DNA from: Syntrophomonadaceae bacterium
GTDB lineage: Bacteria; Bacillota; Syntrophomonadia; Syntrophomonadales; Syntrophomonadaceae
DNA: 21,175 nucleotides
Reading direction: 5' to 3'
Assembly: GCA_028686565.1 (NCBI GenBank)
Contig: JAQUBU010000010.1
Location: forward strand, 1-21,175
Part shown: positions 14,807 through 21,175 of the stretch, piece after piece
Position numbering within the stretch: the first letter of the stretch is position 1
Layout: every line of letters starts with the position of its first letter
The notes under the pieces: generated by a model
Told to the model about the DNA's origin: nothing
Seen by the model: only the letters and a program-made list of their open reading frames with translations
The model's database searches: none
Made by a program: the position numbers and the translations under genes

Positions 14807-15463
14807 CTAGTCCTCCTGGATAATTGACAGTATTTTCTCAAGAACCTGATCTATTGTTAAATTAGATGTATCGATAACAATTGAATCATCCAATATCTTC
14901 AGTGCTCCCATATCTCTCTTCATATCATCTTTATCCCGTTGCAGCATATCCTTTTCAATTAATTCAGGATTAACACTATATCCCTGAAGCTTCAACTCTT
15001 CGGTTCGCCGCCGGGCTCTTTCCTCTCTATTGGCAGTAAGGAAGAATTTATATTCGGCATCAGGCAATACACATTCCCCTATATCACGGCCATCCATAAC
15101 CACGGAAACACTGCGCCCCATTGCCTGTTGCTGATTAACCATAATTTTGCGCACTTCCTGATAGGAAGCAACTCTGGATACTGCTCCGCTCACTTGGGGA
15201 GAACGAATTTCCTCACTTATATCCATATCATCACATATAACTCTTTGATTATCTGAATCGTTACGAAAGTGTATTTTTGTATTCTGAGCCAGGTTAAAAA
15301 GTGCTTGGGCATCCTCCAGATTGATGTTTTTTTGAAGGGCTTTCCAGGTGAGACTTCGATACATAGCACCGGTATCAATATAAATATAGCCTAATTTTCT
15401 TGACAATTCTTTGGCTAAAGTACTCTTGCCGGCACCTGCCGGTCCATCAATTGCAATTTTCAT
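14807..15463 (-). CDS. cmk: Cytidylate kinase
   Basis: A 218-residue kinase that phosphorylates CMP and dCMP. The P-loop is IAIDGPAGAGKST (residues 3-15). YIDTGAMYRSLTW is the nucleotide-monophosphate-binding segment, VVMDGRDIGECVLPDAEYKFFLTA the following strand-loop, and RARRRTEEL the lid arginines. RDKDDMKRD and IVIDTSNLTIDQV complete the standard family pattern, and the length is normal. An AGGTGG site lies 7 bases upstream of the ATG. It is the first gene of the cmk-plsC-ispH/rpsA-fmdB run; the upstream 435-bp gap contains a structured repeat, so its own promoter may lie there. Confidence 0.95.
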   Translation of the reverse strand: MKIAIDGPAGAGKSTLAKELSRKLGYIYIDTGAMYRSLTWKALQKNINLEDAQALFNLAQNTKIHFRNDSDNQRVICDDMDISEEIRSPQVSGAVSRVASYQEVRKIMVNQQQAMGRSVSVVMDGRDIGECVLPDAEYKFFLTANREERARRRTEELKLQGYSVNPELIEKDMLQRDKDDMKRDMGALKILDDSIVIDTSNLTIDQVLEKILSIIQED

Positions 15464-15488
15464 TATCTAACCACCTACATATAATCCA

Positions 15489-15618
15489 TTTAAGCATCAG
15501 AAGAAACTGCGGAGCAGTTTCTTTCGCACCGCTGCACCGAGGCAGGGGATTAAAACCTGCCGCCTGTTTTGTTAATAAGCCCCCCGCTTAAAGAAGCGGG
15601 GGACATCTTTTCGCCTCG
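15489..15618. repeat. Structured dispersed repeat, copy B
   Basis: About 130 bases homologous to 10066-10200. The first hairpin is AGAAACTGC (15502-15510) with GCAGTTTCT (15514-15522) around GGA. CGAGGC (15538-15543) can pair with GCCTCG (15613-15618). GGCAGGGG with CCTGCC forms the second hairpin. The third is CCCCCGCTT (15581-15589) with AAGCGGGGG (15594-15602). Differences from copy A fall largely in loops or keep pairing, for example the GC hairpin, perfect here and shorter in A. It lies 26 bases upstream of the cmk start, so it would be in the cmk 5' untranslated region if the promoter is upstream. Confidence 0.75.
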
Positions 15619-15810
15619 TTATATTTTAGCATAACCCTTGGATGTGTAAAACTTTTAATGGTTTTTTGGTGAAGTGTCAGGCATACAGGGCAAGGGCAGA
15701 ATCGATTTTTGATTATTACTGCTGTTATCCTATAGCATTGATGACAGAGTCCTTTGAAAAGAATCAGAGTATCTTTCTTGGGCCAGGAAATGAGCTCTAA
15801 AAACAGTGCA

Positions 15811-15832
15811 GAACCCATGTACGCATGGGTTC
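15811..15832. terminator. Perfect inverted repeat downstream of aroA, possible terminator
   Basis: GAACCCATG (15811-15819) and CATGGGTTC (15824-15832) form a perfect 9-bp stem with a TACG loop. It lies 67 bases past the aroA stop on the minus strand. A T-tract (TGTTTTTAG) occurs only after about 6 unpaired bases, so as an intrinsic terminator it is imperfect. It could be a transcript 3'-end stabiliser or an operator instead. The remainder of 15619-15898 shows no gene I can support. Confidence 0.4.
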
Positions 15833-15898
15833 ACAGATAACACCTAATAATCTTAAAAAGCTTGGCAGGGTATACTGTTCTCACCTTAGCTTCATAAC

Positions 15899-17188
15899 TC
15901 ACTTAACTGCAATTTGTTCCAGTATGTCCCAAAAAGCTGGGAAAGATATGTTTACTGCCTCTGCCCCCTCTATAATAGTGTTGCCATCAGATAGTAATGC
16001 AGCAACTGCCAGACTCATGGCAATCCGATGATCTCCCCGGCTATTAACCCTATTTCCTTTTAAGATTTCGCGGTCTCCCTTGATTACGAATCCATCTTCA
16101 AGTTCGTTAATCTTTACGCCCATTTTACCTAGTTCCGTACAGATAGCAGCTATACGGTCTGTTTCCTTAACTCTTAATTCCTCTGCTCCGCTAACTGTTG
16201 ACTCACCTGAGGCTGCGGCCATAGCTACAGCTATTATCGGCAACTCATCTATAAGGCGGGGGATTATATCACCGCTAATATTGATTGCTTTCAAATCGGA
16301 ACTGGCTACTGCTATATCAGCTACCGGCTCTCCGCCTATAATCCTTTGGTTTTCCAGGTTAATTCGGGCTCCCATAGCCTGTAATACGTCTATTATACCG
16401 GACCGGCTGGTGTTAATACCTACATCTCTTATCATCAGCTCCGTATCAGGCAGCAGGGTTCCGGCAACCAGAAAAAAAGCCGCCGATGATATGTCTCCGG
16501 GGACTGCAAACTCTTGAGGCTCGAGCTCCTGGCCCGGTTTCAGGCTAATAACTAAATCTTTAACATCAATATCAGCCCCCATGGCAGCAAGCATTCTTTC
16601 GCTATGATCCCTCGATTGCACCGGTTCAGTTAATATAGTCTTGGAATTAGCACTCAAACCTGCCAATAGCAAGGCTGATTTTACCTGAGCACTGGCTACC
16701 GGCAATTTATAGTTTATCCCATGCAAAGATCCCCCTTGTATAGCCAGAGGAGCATTGCTGCCATGATTGCGGCCAAAAATAGCAGCTCCCATCGATAATA
16801 AAGGATTAATAACTCTCTTCATTGGTCTTTTATTTAAGGATTGGTCCCCGCTTAAAATCGATAAAAAAGGCCTTCCGCTTAAAAGTCCAGTAAGCAAACG
16901 CATGGTGGTTCCAGAATTACCGCAGTCAAGCACTTGCACGGGCTCTTGAATTCCATGCAAACCACGCCCGCTGACCACCAATACAGAATTCTTGTTCTCA
17001 ATATTAATCCCTAAGTTGCGCAAACAGGCACATGAAGAAAGGGTATCCTCAGACGGGAGAAAATTCCGGACTATTCCTTCCCCTTCAGCCAAAGCGGAAA
17101 ATATTACCGCCCGGTGTGATATGGATTTATCTGCAGCTACAAAGAATTCGCCTTTTAGTGCTTTACAAGACTTAACGGTTCTTTCCAT
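15899..17188 (-). CDS. aroA: 3-phosphoshikimate 1-carboxyvinyltransferase (EPSP synthase)
   Basis: A 429-residue enzyme of the shikimate pathway that joins PEP to shikimate-3-phosphate. Motifs are ADKSISHRAVIFSALAEG near the N-terminus, LDCGNSGTTMRLLTGLL (the PEP/glyphosate region), VASAQVKSALLLAGL, VPGDISSAAFFLVAG, DELPIIAVAMA and RVKETDRIAA; SRGDHRIAMSLAVAAL closes the active site. Both lobes are complete. The ATG at 17188 is preferred to upstream starts because AAGGAGG stands 5 bases before it and the longer form would run through the tyrA 3' end. It follows tyrA with a 10-bp gap in the aroF-tyrA-aroA operon. Confidence 0.96.
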   Translation of the reverse strand: MERTVKSCKALKGEFFVAADKSISHRAVIFSALAEGEGIVRNFLPSEDTLSSCACLRNLGINIENKNSVLVVSGRGLHGIQEPVQVLDCGNSGTTMRLLTGLLSGRPFLSILSGDQSLNKRPMKRVINPLLSMGAAIFGRNHGSNAPLAIQGGSLHGINYKLPVASAQVKSALLLAGLSANSKTILTEPVQSRDHSERMLAAMGADIDVKDLVISLKPGQELEPQEFAVPGDISSAAFFLVAGTLLPDTELMIRDVGINTSRSGIIDVLQAMGARINLENQRIIGGEPVADIAVASSDLKAINISGDIIPRLIDELPIIAVAMAAASGESTVSGAEELRVKETDRIAAICTELGKMGVKINELEDGFVIKGDREILKGNRVNSRGDHRIAMSLAVAALLSDGNTIIEGAEAVNISFPAFWDILEQIAVK

Positions 17189-17198
17189 AGGGACCTCC

Positions 17199-18278
17199 TT
17201 ATCTTTCCCAAGCCTTAATTCCATTACTTTGCAGGGCTTTGACCGCCCGGCATGCGTCCTCTGATGAAGGTACTCCCAGGCGAAGGGTTCCTCCGTCTCC
17301 TTCACGAACGCGCAGGATTTCTATATCCACAATATTAATACCTTCATTCCCCAAAATTTTTCCCAATTGGCCTATTATTCCTGGTTTATCAGGTACTATA
17401 CAAACTATGTCACAGAATTCCGGAATCAAGCCCTTGCGCATGCGGGGAATCTTGTCACGAATATCTTTCGCCAGCCTCAGCTCATTTTGGATAATCCCAT
17501 GGTTATTGATTTGCAGAGCCATTTTTATCTTATTCAGGTTCTTTATTAACTCTTCCAGTTCTTTTAAAACAGGATCACGATTCGAAAATAATATATCTTC
17601 CCATAAACCAGGATCAGAAGAAGCAATCCTCGTGGTATCCCTAAAGCCTCCGGCAGCCAACATCAAGCTGTCATTATCATCCTTTGTTAAGCCGACCAGG
17701 GCAACTGCTGCCAGATGAGGCAAATGACTGATGGTAGCTACTATCTTATCATGCAAAGCTGCATCCATTACTGTAATACGAGCCCCGGTAGAAGCCAGCA
17801 AATCACTTAGCAGTTGCAGCACTTCCGGCGGCAGCCCTAAAGGAGGGGTTAAAACATATACCGCGTTTTCGAATAAATAGCGATCTGCACCGAATATCCC
17901 TTTAGTTTCTGCACCAGCCATGGGATGACCGCCAATAGCCCAAATCTCAGAAGGTAAACCAGTAAAAATTCGATTTACTTCCTGTTTTGTACTGCCGACA
18001 TCGCTAATAATGGTACCGGCTTTCAAATGGGGTTTGATATCCTCTATGATTTGAGGATAAAAACGCAGAGGGGTACACAAGAAGATGATATGGGCATCAG
18101 CAACCCCCCCTTCCAAGCTCAGTGTCTCATCTATAGCACCTATTTCCAGGGCTTTGTCCAGAGTTTTACGATCCTGGTCATACCCAATTATCTTATTGAT
18201 TAACGGCGACTCTTTAAGTGCCAGTCCTAAAGAACCGCCAATCAAGCCTAACCCAATTATCAGAATATTTACTCCCAT
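17199..18278 (-). CDS. tyrA: Prephenate dehydrogenase with C-terminal ACT domain
   Basis: A 359-residue protein that oxidatively decarboxylates prephenate to 4-hydroxyphenylpyruvate for tyrosine synthesis. The NAD-binding fold starts ILIIGLGLIGGSLGLALK; FLCTPL, SDVGSTK and IGGHPMAGAE are the family's conserved blocks, and the helical dimerisation domain includes KIVATISHLPHLAA and AAGGFRDTTRIASSDP. Residues about 290-357 (IVCIVPDKPGIIGQLGKILG, then INIVDIEILRVRE) form an ACT domain, which usually senses an amino acid, here probably tyrosine (inference). The ATG has GGGGAAGGG just upstream. It lies 15 bp after aroF. Confidence 0.95.
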   Translation of the reverse strand: MGVNILIIGLGLIGGSLGLALKESPLINKIIGYDQDRKTLDKALEIGAIDETLSLEGGVADAHIIFLCTPLRFYPQIIEDIKPHLKAGTIISDVGSTKQEVNRIFTGLPSEIWAIGGHPMAGAETKGIFGADRYLFENAVYVLTPPLGLPPEVLQLLSDLLASTGARITVMDAALHDKIVATISHLPHLAAVALVGLTKDDNDSLMLAAGGFRDTTRIASSDPGLWEDILFSNRDPVLKELEELIKNLNKIKMALQINNHGIIQNELRLAKDIRDKIPRMRKGLIPEFCDIVCIVPDKPGIIGQLGKILGNEGINIVDIEILRVREGDGGTLRLGVPSSEDACRAVKALQSNGIKAWER

Positions 18279-18293
18279 TAACCCTTCCCCTGT

Positions 18294-19307
18294 CTAAGCG
18301 AGATTATCCAGTGCATCCTTCATTGCCATAATTTTCTTGACCATCTTCTCAAAATTATCGGGTGTTAGTGATTGAGGCCCATCTGACCAGGCTTCACTGG
18401 GATTTTGATGAACTTCAACCATTAAGCCGTCACATCCTGCACCTACCGCAGCCAAAGCCATAGGCTCAACTAGTTTCGATTTCCCGGTTCCATGACTGGG
18501 ATCAACTATAATTGGTAAATGCGTCAATTGTTTGATGAGGGGAACCGCACTAAGATCCAAGGTGTTGCGGGTATAGTTCTCAAATGTTCTTATACCCCGT
18601 TCACACATAATTACCTGTTTATTACCACTGGAAATGATGTATTCTGCAGCCATAATCCATTCTTCGATTGTGGCTGAAACCCCTCTTTTTAAAAGTACCG
18701 GCTTGTTGATTTTCCCCAGTTCTCTTAACAAGAAAAAGTTCTGCATATTTCTGGCTCCTACCTGCAGAAGATCAGCATACTCAGCTACCATTCCGATCAG
18801 CCTGGTGTCCATAATTTCAGTTACTATCGGCAAACCGGTAAGTTCGCGCGCTTGTGCCAGTATCTTTAAGCCTTCCTCTTCCAATCCTTGAAAAGAATAT
18901 GGTGAGGTTCTGGGTTTAAATGCGCCGCCGCGCAGCATGGTAGCTCCGGCTTCTTTTACTTTAAATGCTACTTCCATGAACCTCTCCCTGCTTTCAACTG
19001 CACAGGGACCGGCTATTATCTGAACCCGTCCGTCACCTACAATAGTATTGCCTACCTGCACTACCGTAGCCTCACTCTGAAATTCTCTTGAGGCCATCTT
19101 GAAAGGTTGTACTATGGGCACGATCTTTTCAACACCGGCCATGGTTTCAAACAATTCCATGATCGCCTGGGTGCGCTCGCCCACCGCGCCCATAATGGTT
19201 CTCTCCACACCTTGCGACAAGTGCACTTGAAAGCCCTTTTCCTCAAGCCGCAGGCTTACCATCCTGATCTTTTCGGTATCAACATTTCTTTCCATTACAA
19301 TAATCAT
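18294..19307 (-). CDS. aroF: 3-deoxy-7-phosphoheptulonate synthase with N-terminal regulatory domain
   Basis: A 337-residue type I-beta DAHP synthase, condensing PEP and erythrose-4-phosphate. Residues 1-70 (MIIVMERNVD, then VSLRLEEKGFQVHLSQG and ERTIMGAVGE) form the ferredoxin-like regulatory domain known from Thermotoga-type enzymes, where it mediates feedback by aromatic amino acids. The catalytic barrel carries IIAGPCAVESRE, MLRGGAFKPRTSPYSFQG, LLKRGVSATIEEW, MCERGIRTFE and DPSHGTGKS. Metal ligands (Cys of GPCAVE, His of DPSH, and the Glu/Asp region LMVEVHQNP) are present. AAGGAGG lies 9 bases upstream of the ATG. Its own promoter, a Trp-codon ORF and a terminator precede it, which suggests separate regulation from the upstream paralogue. 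Confidence 0.95.
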   Translation of the reverse strand: MIIVMERNVDTEKIRMVSLRLEEKGFQVHLSQGVERTIMGAVGERTQAIMELFETMAGVEKIVPIVQPFKMASREFQSEATVVQVGNTIVGDGRVQIIAGPCAVESRERFMEVAFKVKEAGATMLRGGAFKPRTSPYSFQGLEEEGLKILAQARELTGLPIVTEIMDTRLIGMVAEYADLLQVGARNMQNFFLLRELGKINKPVLLKRGVSATIEEWIMAAEYIISSGNKQVIMCERGIRTFENYTRNTLDLSAVPLIKQLTHLPIIVDPSHGTGKSKLVEPMALAAVGAGCDGLMVEVHQNPSEAWSDGPQSLTPDNFEKMVKKIMAMKDALDNLA

Positions 19308-19339
19308 TCCTGTTTTCCTCCTTCTTTGGTGAAGGTGAG

Positions 19340-19384
19340 AATAGAAAAAGCCATTAGTGAGCAGTGCAAAAAGTCACTAATGGC
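19340..19384 (-). terminator. Intrinsic terminator/attenuator in the aroF leader
   Basis: On the minus strand GCCATTAGTGA (19384-19374) pairs perfectly with TCACTAATGGC (19360-19350) around a 13-base loop, followed by TTTTTCTATT (19349-19340). It lies 33 bases before the aroF ATG and downstream of a candidate promoter, so it is placed as a leader attenuator. It could also simply terminate transcripts from the upstream paralogue. Confidence 0.85.
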
Positions 19385-19424
19385 ATAGTTCGCCAATTGC
19401 TGCTATTTCCCACCATACTACCAT
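19377..19424 (-). CDS. Candidate leader peptide with tandem Trp codons (15 aa)
   Basis: The minus strand reads ATG GTA GTA TGG TGG GAA ATA and ends CTA TGC CAT TAG, giving MVVWWEIAAIGELCH. Two adjacent Trp codons stand at positions 4-5, and the stop falls inside the 5' stem of the aroF terminator. It starts about 33 bases after the predicted transcription start. No good Shine-Dalgarno sequence precedes it, which is the main weakness. An overlapping frame from a second ATG (19416) has a single Trp. If real, it could couple aroF expression to charged tRNA-Trp. Confidence 0.35.
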   Translation of the reverse strand: MVVWWEIAAIGELCH

Positions 19425-19463
19425 ACTACAATTTTTTATTAAAAGCTTCCGTCCTACATGATT

Positions 19464-19492
19464 AGAATAAACGAATTAGAGGAAAAAGGCAA
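19464..19492 (-). promoter_or_regulatory. Putative sigma-A promoter of aroF
   Basis: On the minus strand TTGCCT (19492-19487) and TATTCT (19469-19464) are separated by exactly 17 bases. The transcript would start near 19457, giving a leader of about 150 bases that contains the Trp-rich ORF and the terminator. The promoter lies inside the gap between the two DAHP synthase genes. Confidence 0.5.
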
Positions 19493-19525
19493 TTGCATCT
19501 TGAGGGTATTTTTTGGTTTTTTTAA

Positions 19526-20359
19526 TTAGTCAATTCTTGTTTTATTCAATGCTGCTATCTCCATCAACTGCTGGTACATTGCGGAAAAGCTCTCTGGTGT
19601 TAGGGATTGCTTGCCATCGGACAGCGCTTTGTCAGGGTCCTGATGAACCTCTACCATAACACCGTCGGCTCCAGCCGCTATCGCTGCCCGGGCGACCGGA
19701 GCTACCATTTTCCAATGACCTGTGGCATGACTTGGATCAACAATAACCGGCAAATGGGAAAGCTGCTTAACAAGCGCCACCGCAGCTATATCAACCGTAT
19801 TGCGCATATAAGGCTCAAATGTTCTTATACCACGTTCACAGAGGATAACCTGCTTGTTTCCTCCAGCCAAAATATATTCAGCAGCCAGCAGCCATTCTTC
19901 AATCGTTGCCGATAAACCTCGTTTAAGAAGAATAGGTTTATCAAGTTTGGACAACTCTTCAAGGAGCGAGTAATTCTGCATATTCCGGCTGCCAACCTGC
20001 AATATGTCAATATTGTCATACAAAAAATCCAAATCTCTAACATCCATAATCTCAGTTACCAGAGGAAGGCCGGTAAGCTGTCTGGCTTCCAGCATAATAT
20101 CCAAACCGGCCCGGCCCAGCCCTTTAAATGAATATGGCGATGTGCGCGGTTTGAACAAACCGCCCCTTAGGGCATGAGCTCCCGCACTCTTTAGAAAACT
20201 GGCAATTTTCAAATATCCATCCCGGTCTTCAACCGCACAAGGCCCAGCTATGATCGTACATTGACCCTGACCGATGCTTAATTTTTTGGCATACGTATCA
20301 ATATTAATTTGGGTATCATTTTCCTGGTACTCTCTCGAACTTAGTTTAAACCCTTTCAT
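19526..20359 (-). CDS. 3-deoxy-7-phosphoheptulonate synthase, short form without regulatory domain
   Basis: A 277-residue type I-beta DAHP synthase paralogue of the downstream gene. It starts MKGFKLSSREYQEN, which aligns with the linker PFKMASREFQSE of the longer paralogue, so the whole ferredoxin-like domain is absent. The barrel is complete: IIAGPCAVEDRDG, LRGGLFKPRTSPYSFKG, LLKRGLSATIEEW, LCERGIRTFEPYMRN, DPSHATGHWK and VMVEVHQDPDKALSDG. Lack of the regulatory domain suggests an enzyme insensitive to feedback, or one regulated in trans. GGAAGG lies 9 bases upstream of the ATG. It is the most upstream gene of the aro group, with a palindromic repeat in front. Confidence 0.93.
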   Translation of the reverse strand: MKGFKLSSREYQENDTQINIDTYAKKLSIGQGQCTIIAGPCAVEDRDGYLKIASFLKSAGAHALRGGLFKPRTSPYSFKGLGRAGLDIMLEARQLTGLPLVTEIMDVRDLDFLYDNIDILQVGSRNMQNYSLLEELSKLDKPILLKRGLSATIEEWLLAAEYILAGGNKQVILCERGIRTFEPYMRNTVDIAAVALVKQLSHLPVIVDPSHATGHWKMVAPVARAAIAAGADGVMVEVHQDPDKALSDGKQSLTPESFSAMYQQLMEIAALNKTRID

Positions 20360-20394
20360 TCTGCAATCCTTCCTATTTTATAAGAATCTGCTGC

Positions 20395-20534
20395 GACAGG
20401 GTGGGACAGGGGGACAGGTTACTTGTCCCAAACGGGTTAAATTTATGGGACAAGGACGGGGGACAGGGGGACAGGTTCCTTGTCCCAAACGGGGGACAAG
20501 GAACCTGTCCCCCTGTCCCCTCCCCCTGTCCCCA
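20395..20534. repeat. GGGACAGG palindromic repeat cluster
   Basis: Units of GGGACAGGGGGACAGGTT alternate with CTTGTCCC. The strongest part is a 27-base perfect inverted repeat: 20460-20486 pairs with 20493-20519 around AAACGG. A diverged half-copy precedes it (20402-20450, GACAGGTTACTTGTCCC ... GGGACAAGGACGGG). A further CCCCTGTCCCC unit ends it. Similar GGGACAGG...CCTGTCCC palindromes are scattered in many Clostridia genomes. It fills the gap between the transporter stop and the start of the short DAHP synthase and could form a long hairpin or act as a bidirectional terminator. Confidence 0.85.
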
Positions 20535-20539
20535 TACTC

Positions 20540-21175
20540 TTATCTCCAGAAGAAAAGAAACATATAAATAGTTGATATGACTATGGATAAAATCATTAAA
20601 GGAAAACCCACTTTTAAAAACCCAATAAAAGTAATCGGGTTATCGTATCGTTCGGCTATACCTGCAACAATTACATTAGCGGATGCACCTATCAGGCTGC
20701 CATTGCCTCCCAGACATGCACCCAGTGCGAGTGCCCACCAGGTAGATTCCATCGGCATTCCTGAAATCTGACTCATCGTTTGCAGCAAAGGAATCATAGT
20801 GGCTACAAACGGTATATTATCCACAAAAGCCGAGGCAATAGCTGACAGCCATAAAACCAGCATACCAGTATGCATAATATTTCCGTCAGTTACCAGCAAG
20901 GCTTTCCTGGCTATCAGTTCAATAACTCCGGTTTCTACTAGGCCACCTACCAGTATAAATAGACCAACAAAAAAGAAAATGGTCGGCCATTCAATATTTA
21001 ACATAACCTCTTCGGGATGTTCATTACTGATTAACATCAGCAAGGCGGCTCCCAGCAATGCTATGGTAGCTGACTCCAGGTGCAGAGTTTGATGGAGCAA
21101 AAAACCTGACATGGTCAGACTCAAAACCAAAGCAGACTGTTTCATCAAGTGCCAATCCTTGATGAATTCCTTTTC
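20540..21175 (-). CDS. ArsB/NhaD-superfamily ion transporter, C-terminal part (5' end outside window)
   Basis: The frame is open to the window edge (EKEFIKDWHLMKQSALVLSL), so the 5' part is missing; an apparent start at 21148 is internal. About 212 codons are visible, with at least six hydrophobic segments, including IEWPTIFFFVGLFILVGGLV, a VLWLSAIASAFVDNIPFVAT segment and the final MILSIVISTIYMFLFFW. SAFVDNIPFVATMIPLL and ALGACLGGNGSLIGASANVI are the paired helix-hairpin motifs of the ion-transporter superfamily that includes ArsB, NhaD and the P protein. The substrate could be arsenite, sodium or a dicarboxylate; sequence alone does not decide. Confidence 0.87.
   Translation of the reverse strand, partial: EKEFIKDWHLMKQSALVLSLTMSGFLLHQTLHLESATIALLGAALLMLISNEHPEEVMLNIEWPTIFFFVGLFILVGGLVETGVIELIARKALLVTDGNIMHTGMLVLWLSAIASAFVDNIPFVATMIPLLQTMSQISGMPMESTWWALALGACLGGNGSLIGASANVIVAGIAERYDNPITFIGFLKVGFPLMILSIVISTIYMFLFFWR

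Noticed and set aside
19308..19525. T-box riboswitch in the aroF leader
   Set aside because: The conserved T-box sequence (GGTGGNACCGCG type) and specifier-loop features are absent; only a simple terminator and the short ORF are seen.

Overview
The window looks like a chromosomal segment of an anaerobic, endospore-forming Clostridia-type Firmicute. Evidence: a SpoIIP-type sporulation hydrolase sits in an operon of spore-associated membrane proteins; IspH is fused to ribosomal protein S1, an arrangement known mainly in Clostridia; there is a ydaO-type c-di-AMP riboswitch; ribosome-binding sites are strong; base composition is moderately AT-rich. Gene content and the order aro-cmk-plsC-ispH/rpsA ... 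DUF1614-spoIIP-YIEGIA-DUF3189-DUF512 would fit a Syntrophomonas-like or Desulfotomaculum-like organism. That placement is inference.

Layout. 1-4608 (minus): a partial DUF512 radical-SAM-type gene, a 550-bp gap holding a long dispersed palindrome, then a tightly packed operon transcribed DUF1614 -> spoIIP -> YIEGIA -> YIEGIA partner -> two DUF3189 genes. 4609-7560 (plus): a long regulatory region with promoter, c-di-AMP riboswitch and terminator, leading into a polar amino-acid ABC transporter (lipoprotein, permease, ATPase). 7563-9767 (minus, convergent): ablB and kamA/ablA, which make the osmolyte N-epsilon-acetyl-beta-lysine. 9768-11843: a structured dispersed repeat, type 2 IPP isomerase (apparently with a rare start codon) and mobA. 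11876-15463 (minus): fmdB-like zinc ribbon, ispH-rpsA fusion, plsC and cmk, closed by a strong terminator. 15464-15898: a second copy of the structured repeat. 15899-20359 (minus): aroA, tyrA and two DAHP synthases, the downstream one preceded by its own promoter, a short ORF with two Trp codons, and an intrinsic terminator. 20395-21175: a GGGACAGG palindromic repeat and the 3' part of an ArsB/NhaD-like ion transporter.

How it fits together. The aro genes supply the shikimate pathway to prephenate/tyrosine. IspH and the IPP isomerase belong to the MEP isoprenoid pathway. cmk, plsC and rpsA are core nucleotide, lipid and translation functions. The c-di-AMP-controlled amino-acid importer faces a lysine-derived osmolyte pathway, so 4.9-9.8 kb may be an osmotic-stress module (inference). 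The main items for a second look are the two-copy structured element, the Trp-codon leader ahead of aroF, the rare start of the IPP isomerase, and the riboswitch/importer/ablAB arrangement. I found no phage, insertion sequence with a transposase, CRISPR array, tRNA or rRNA.
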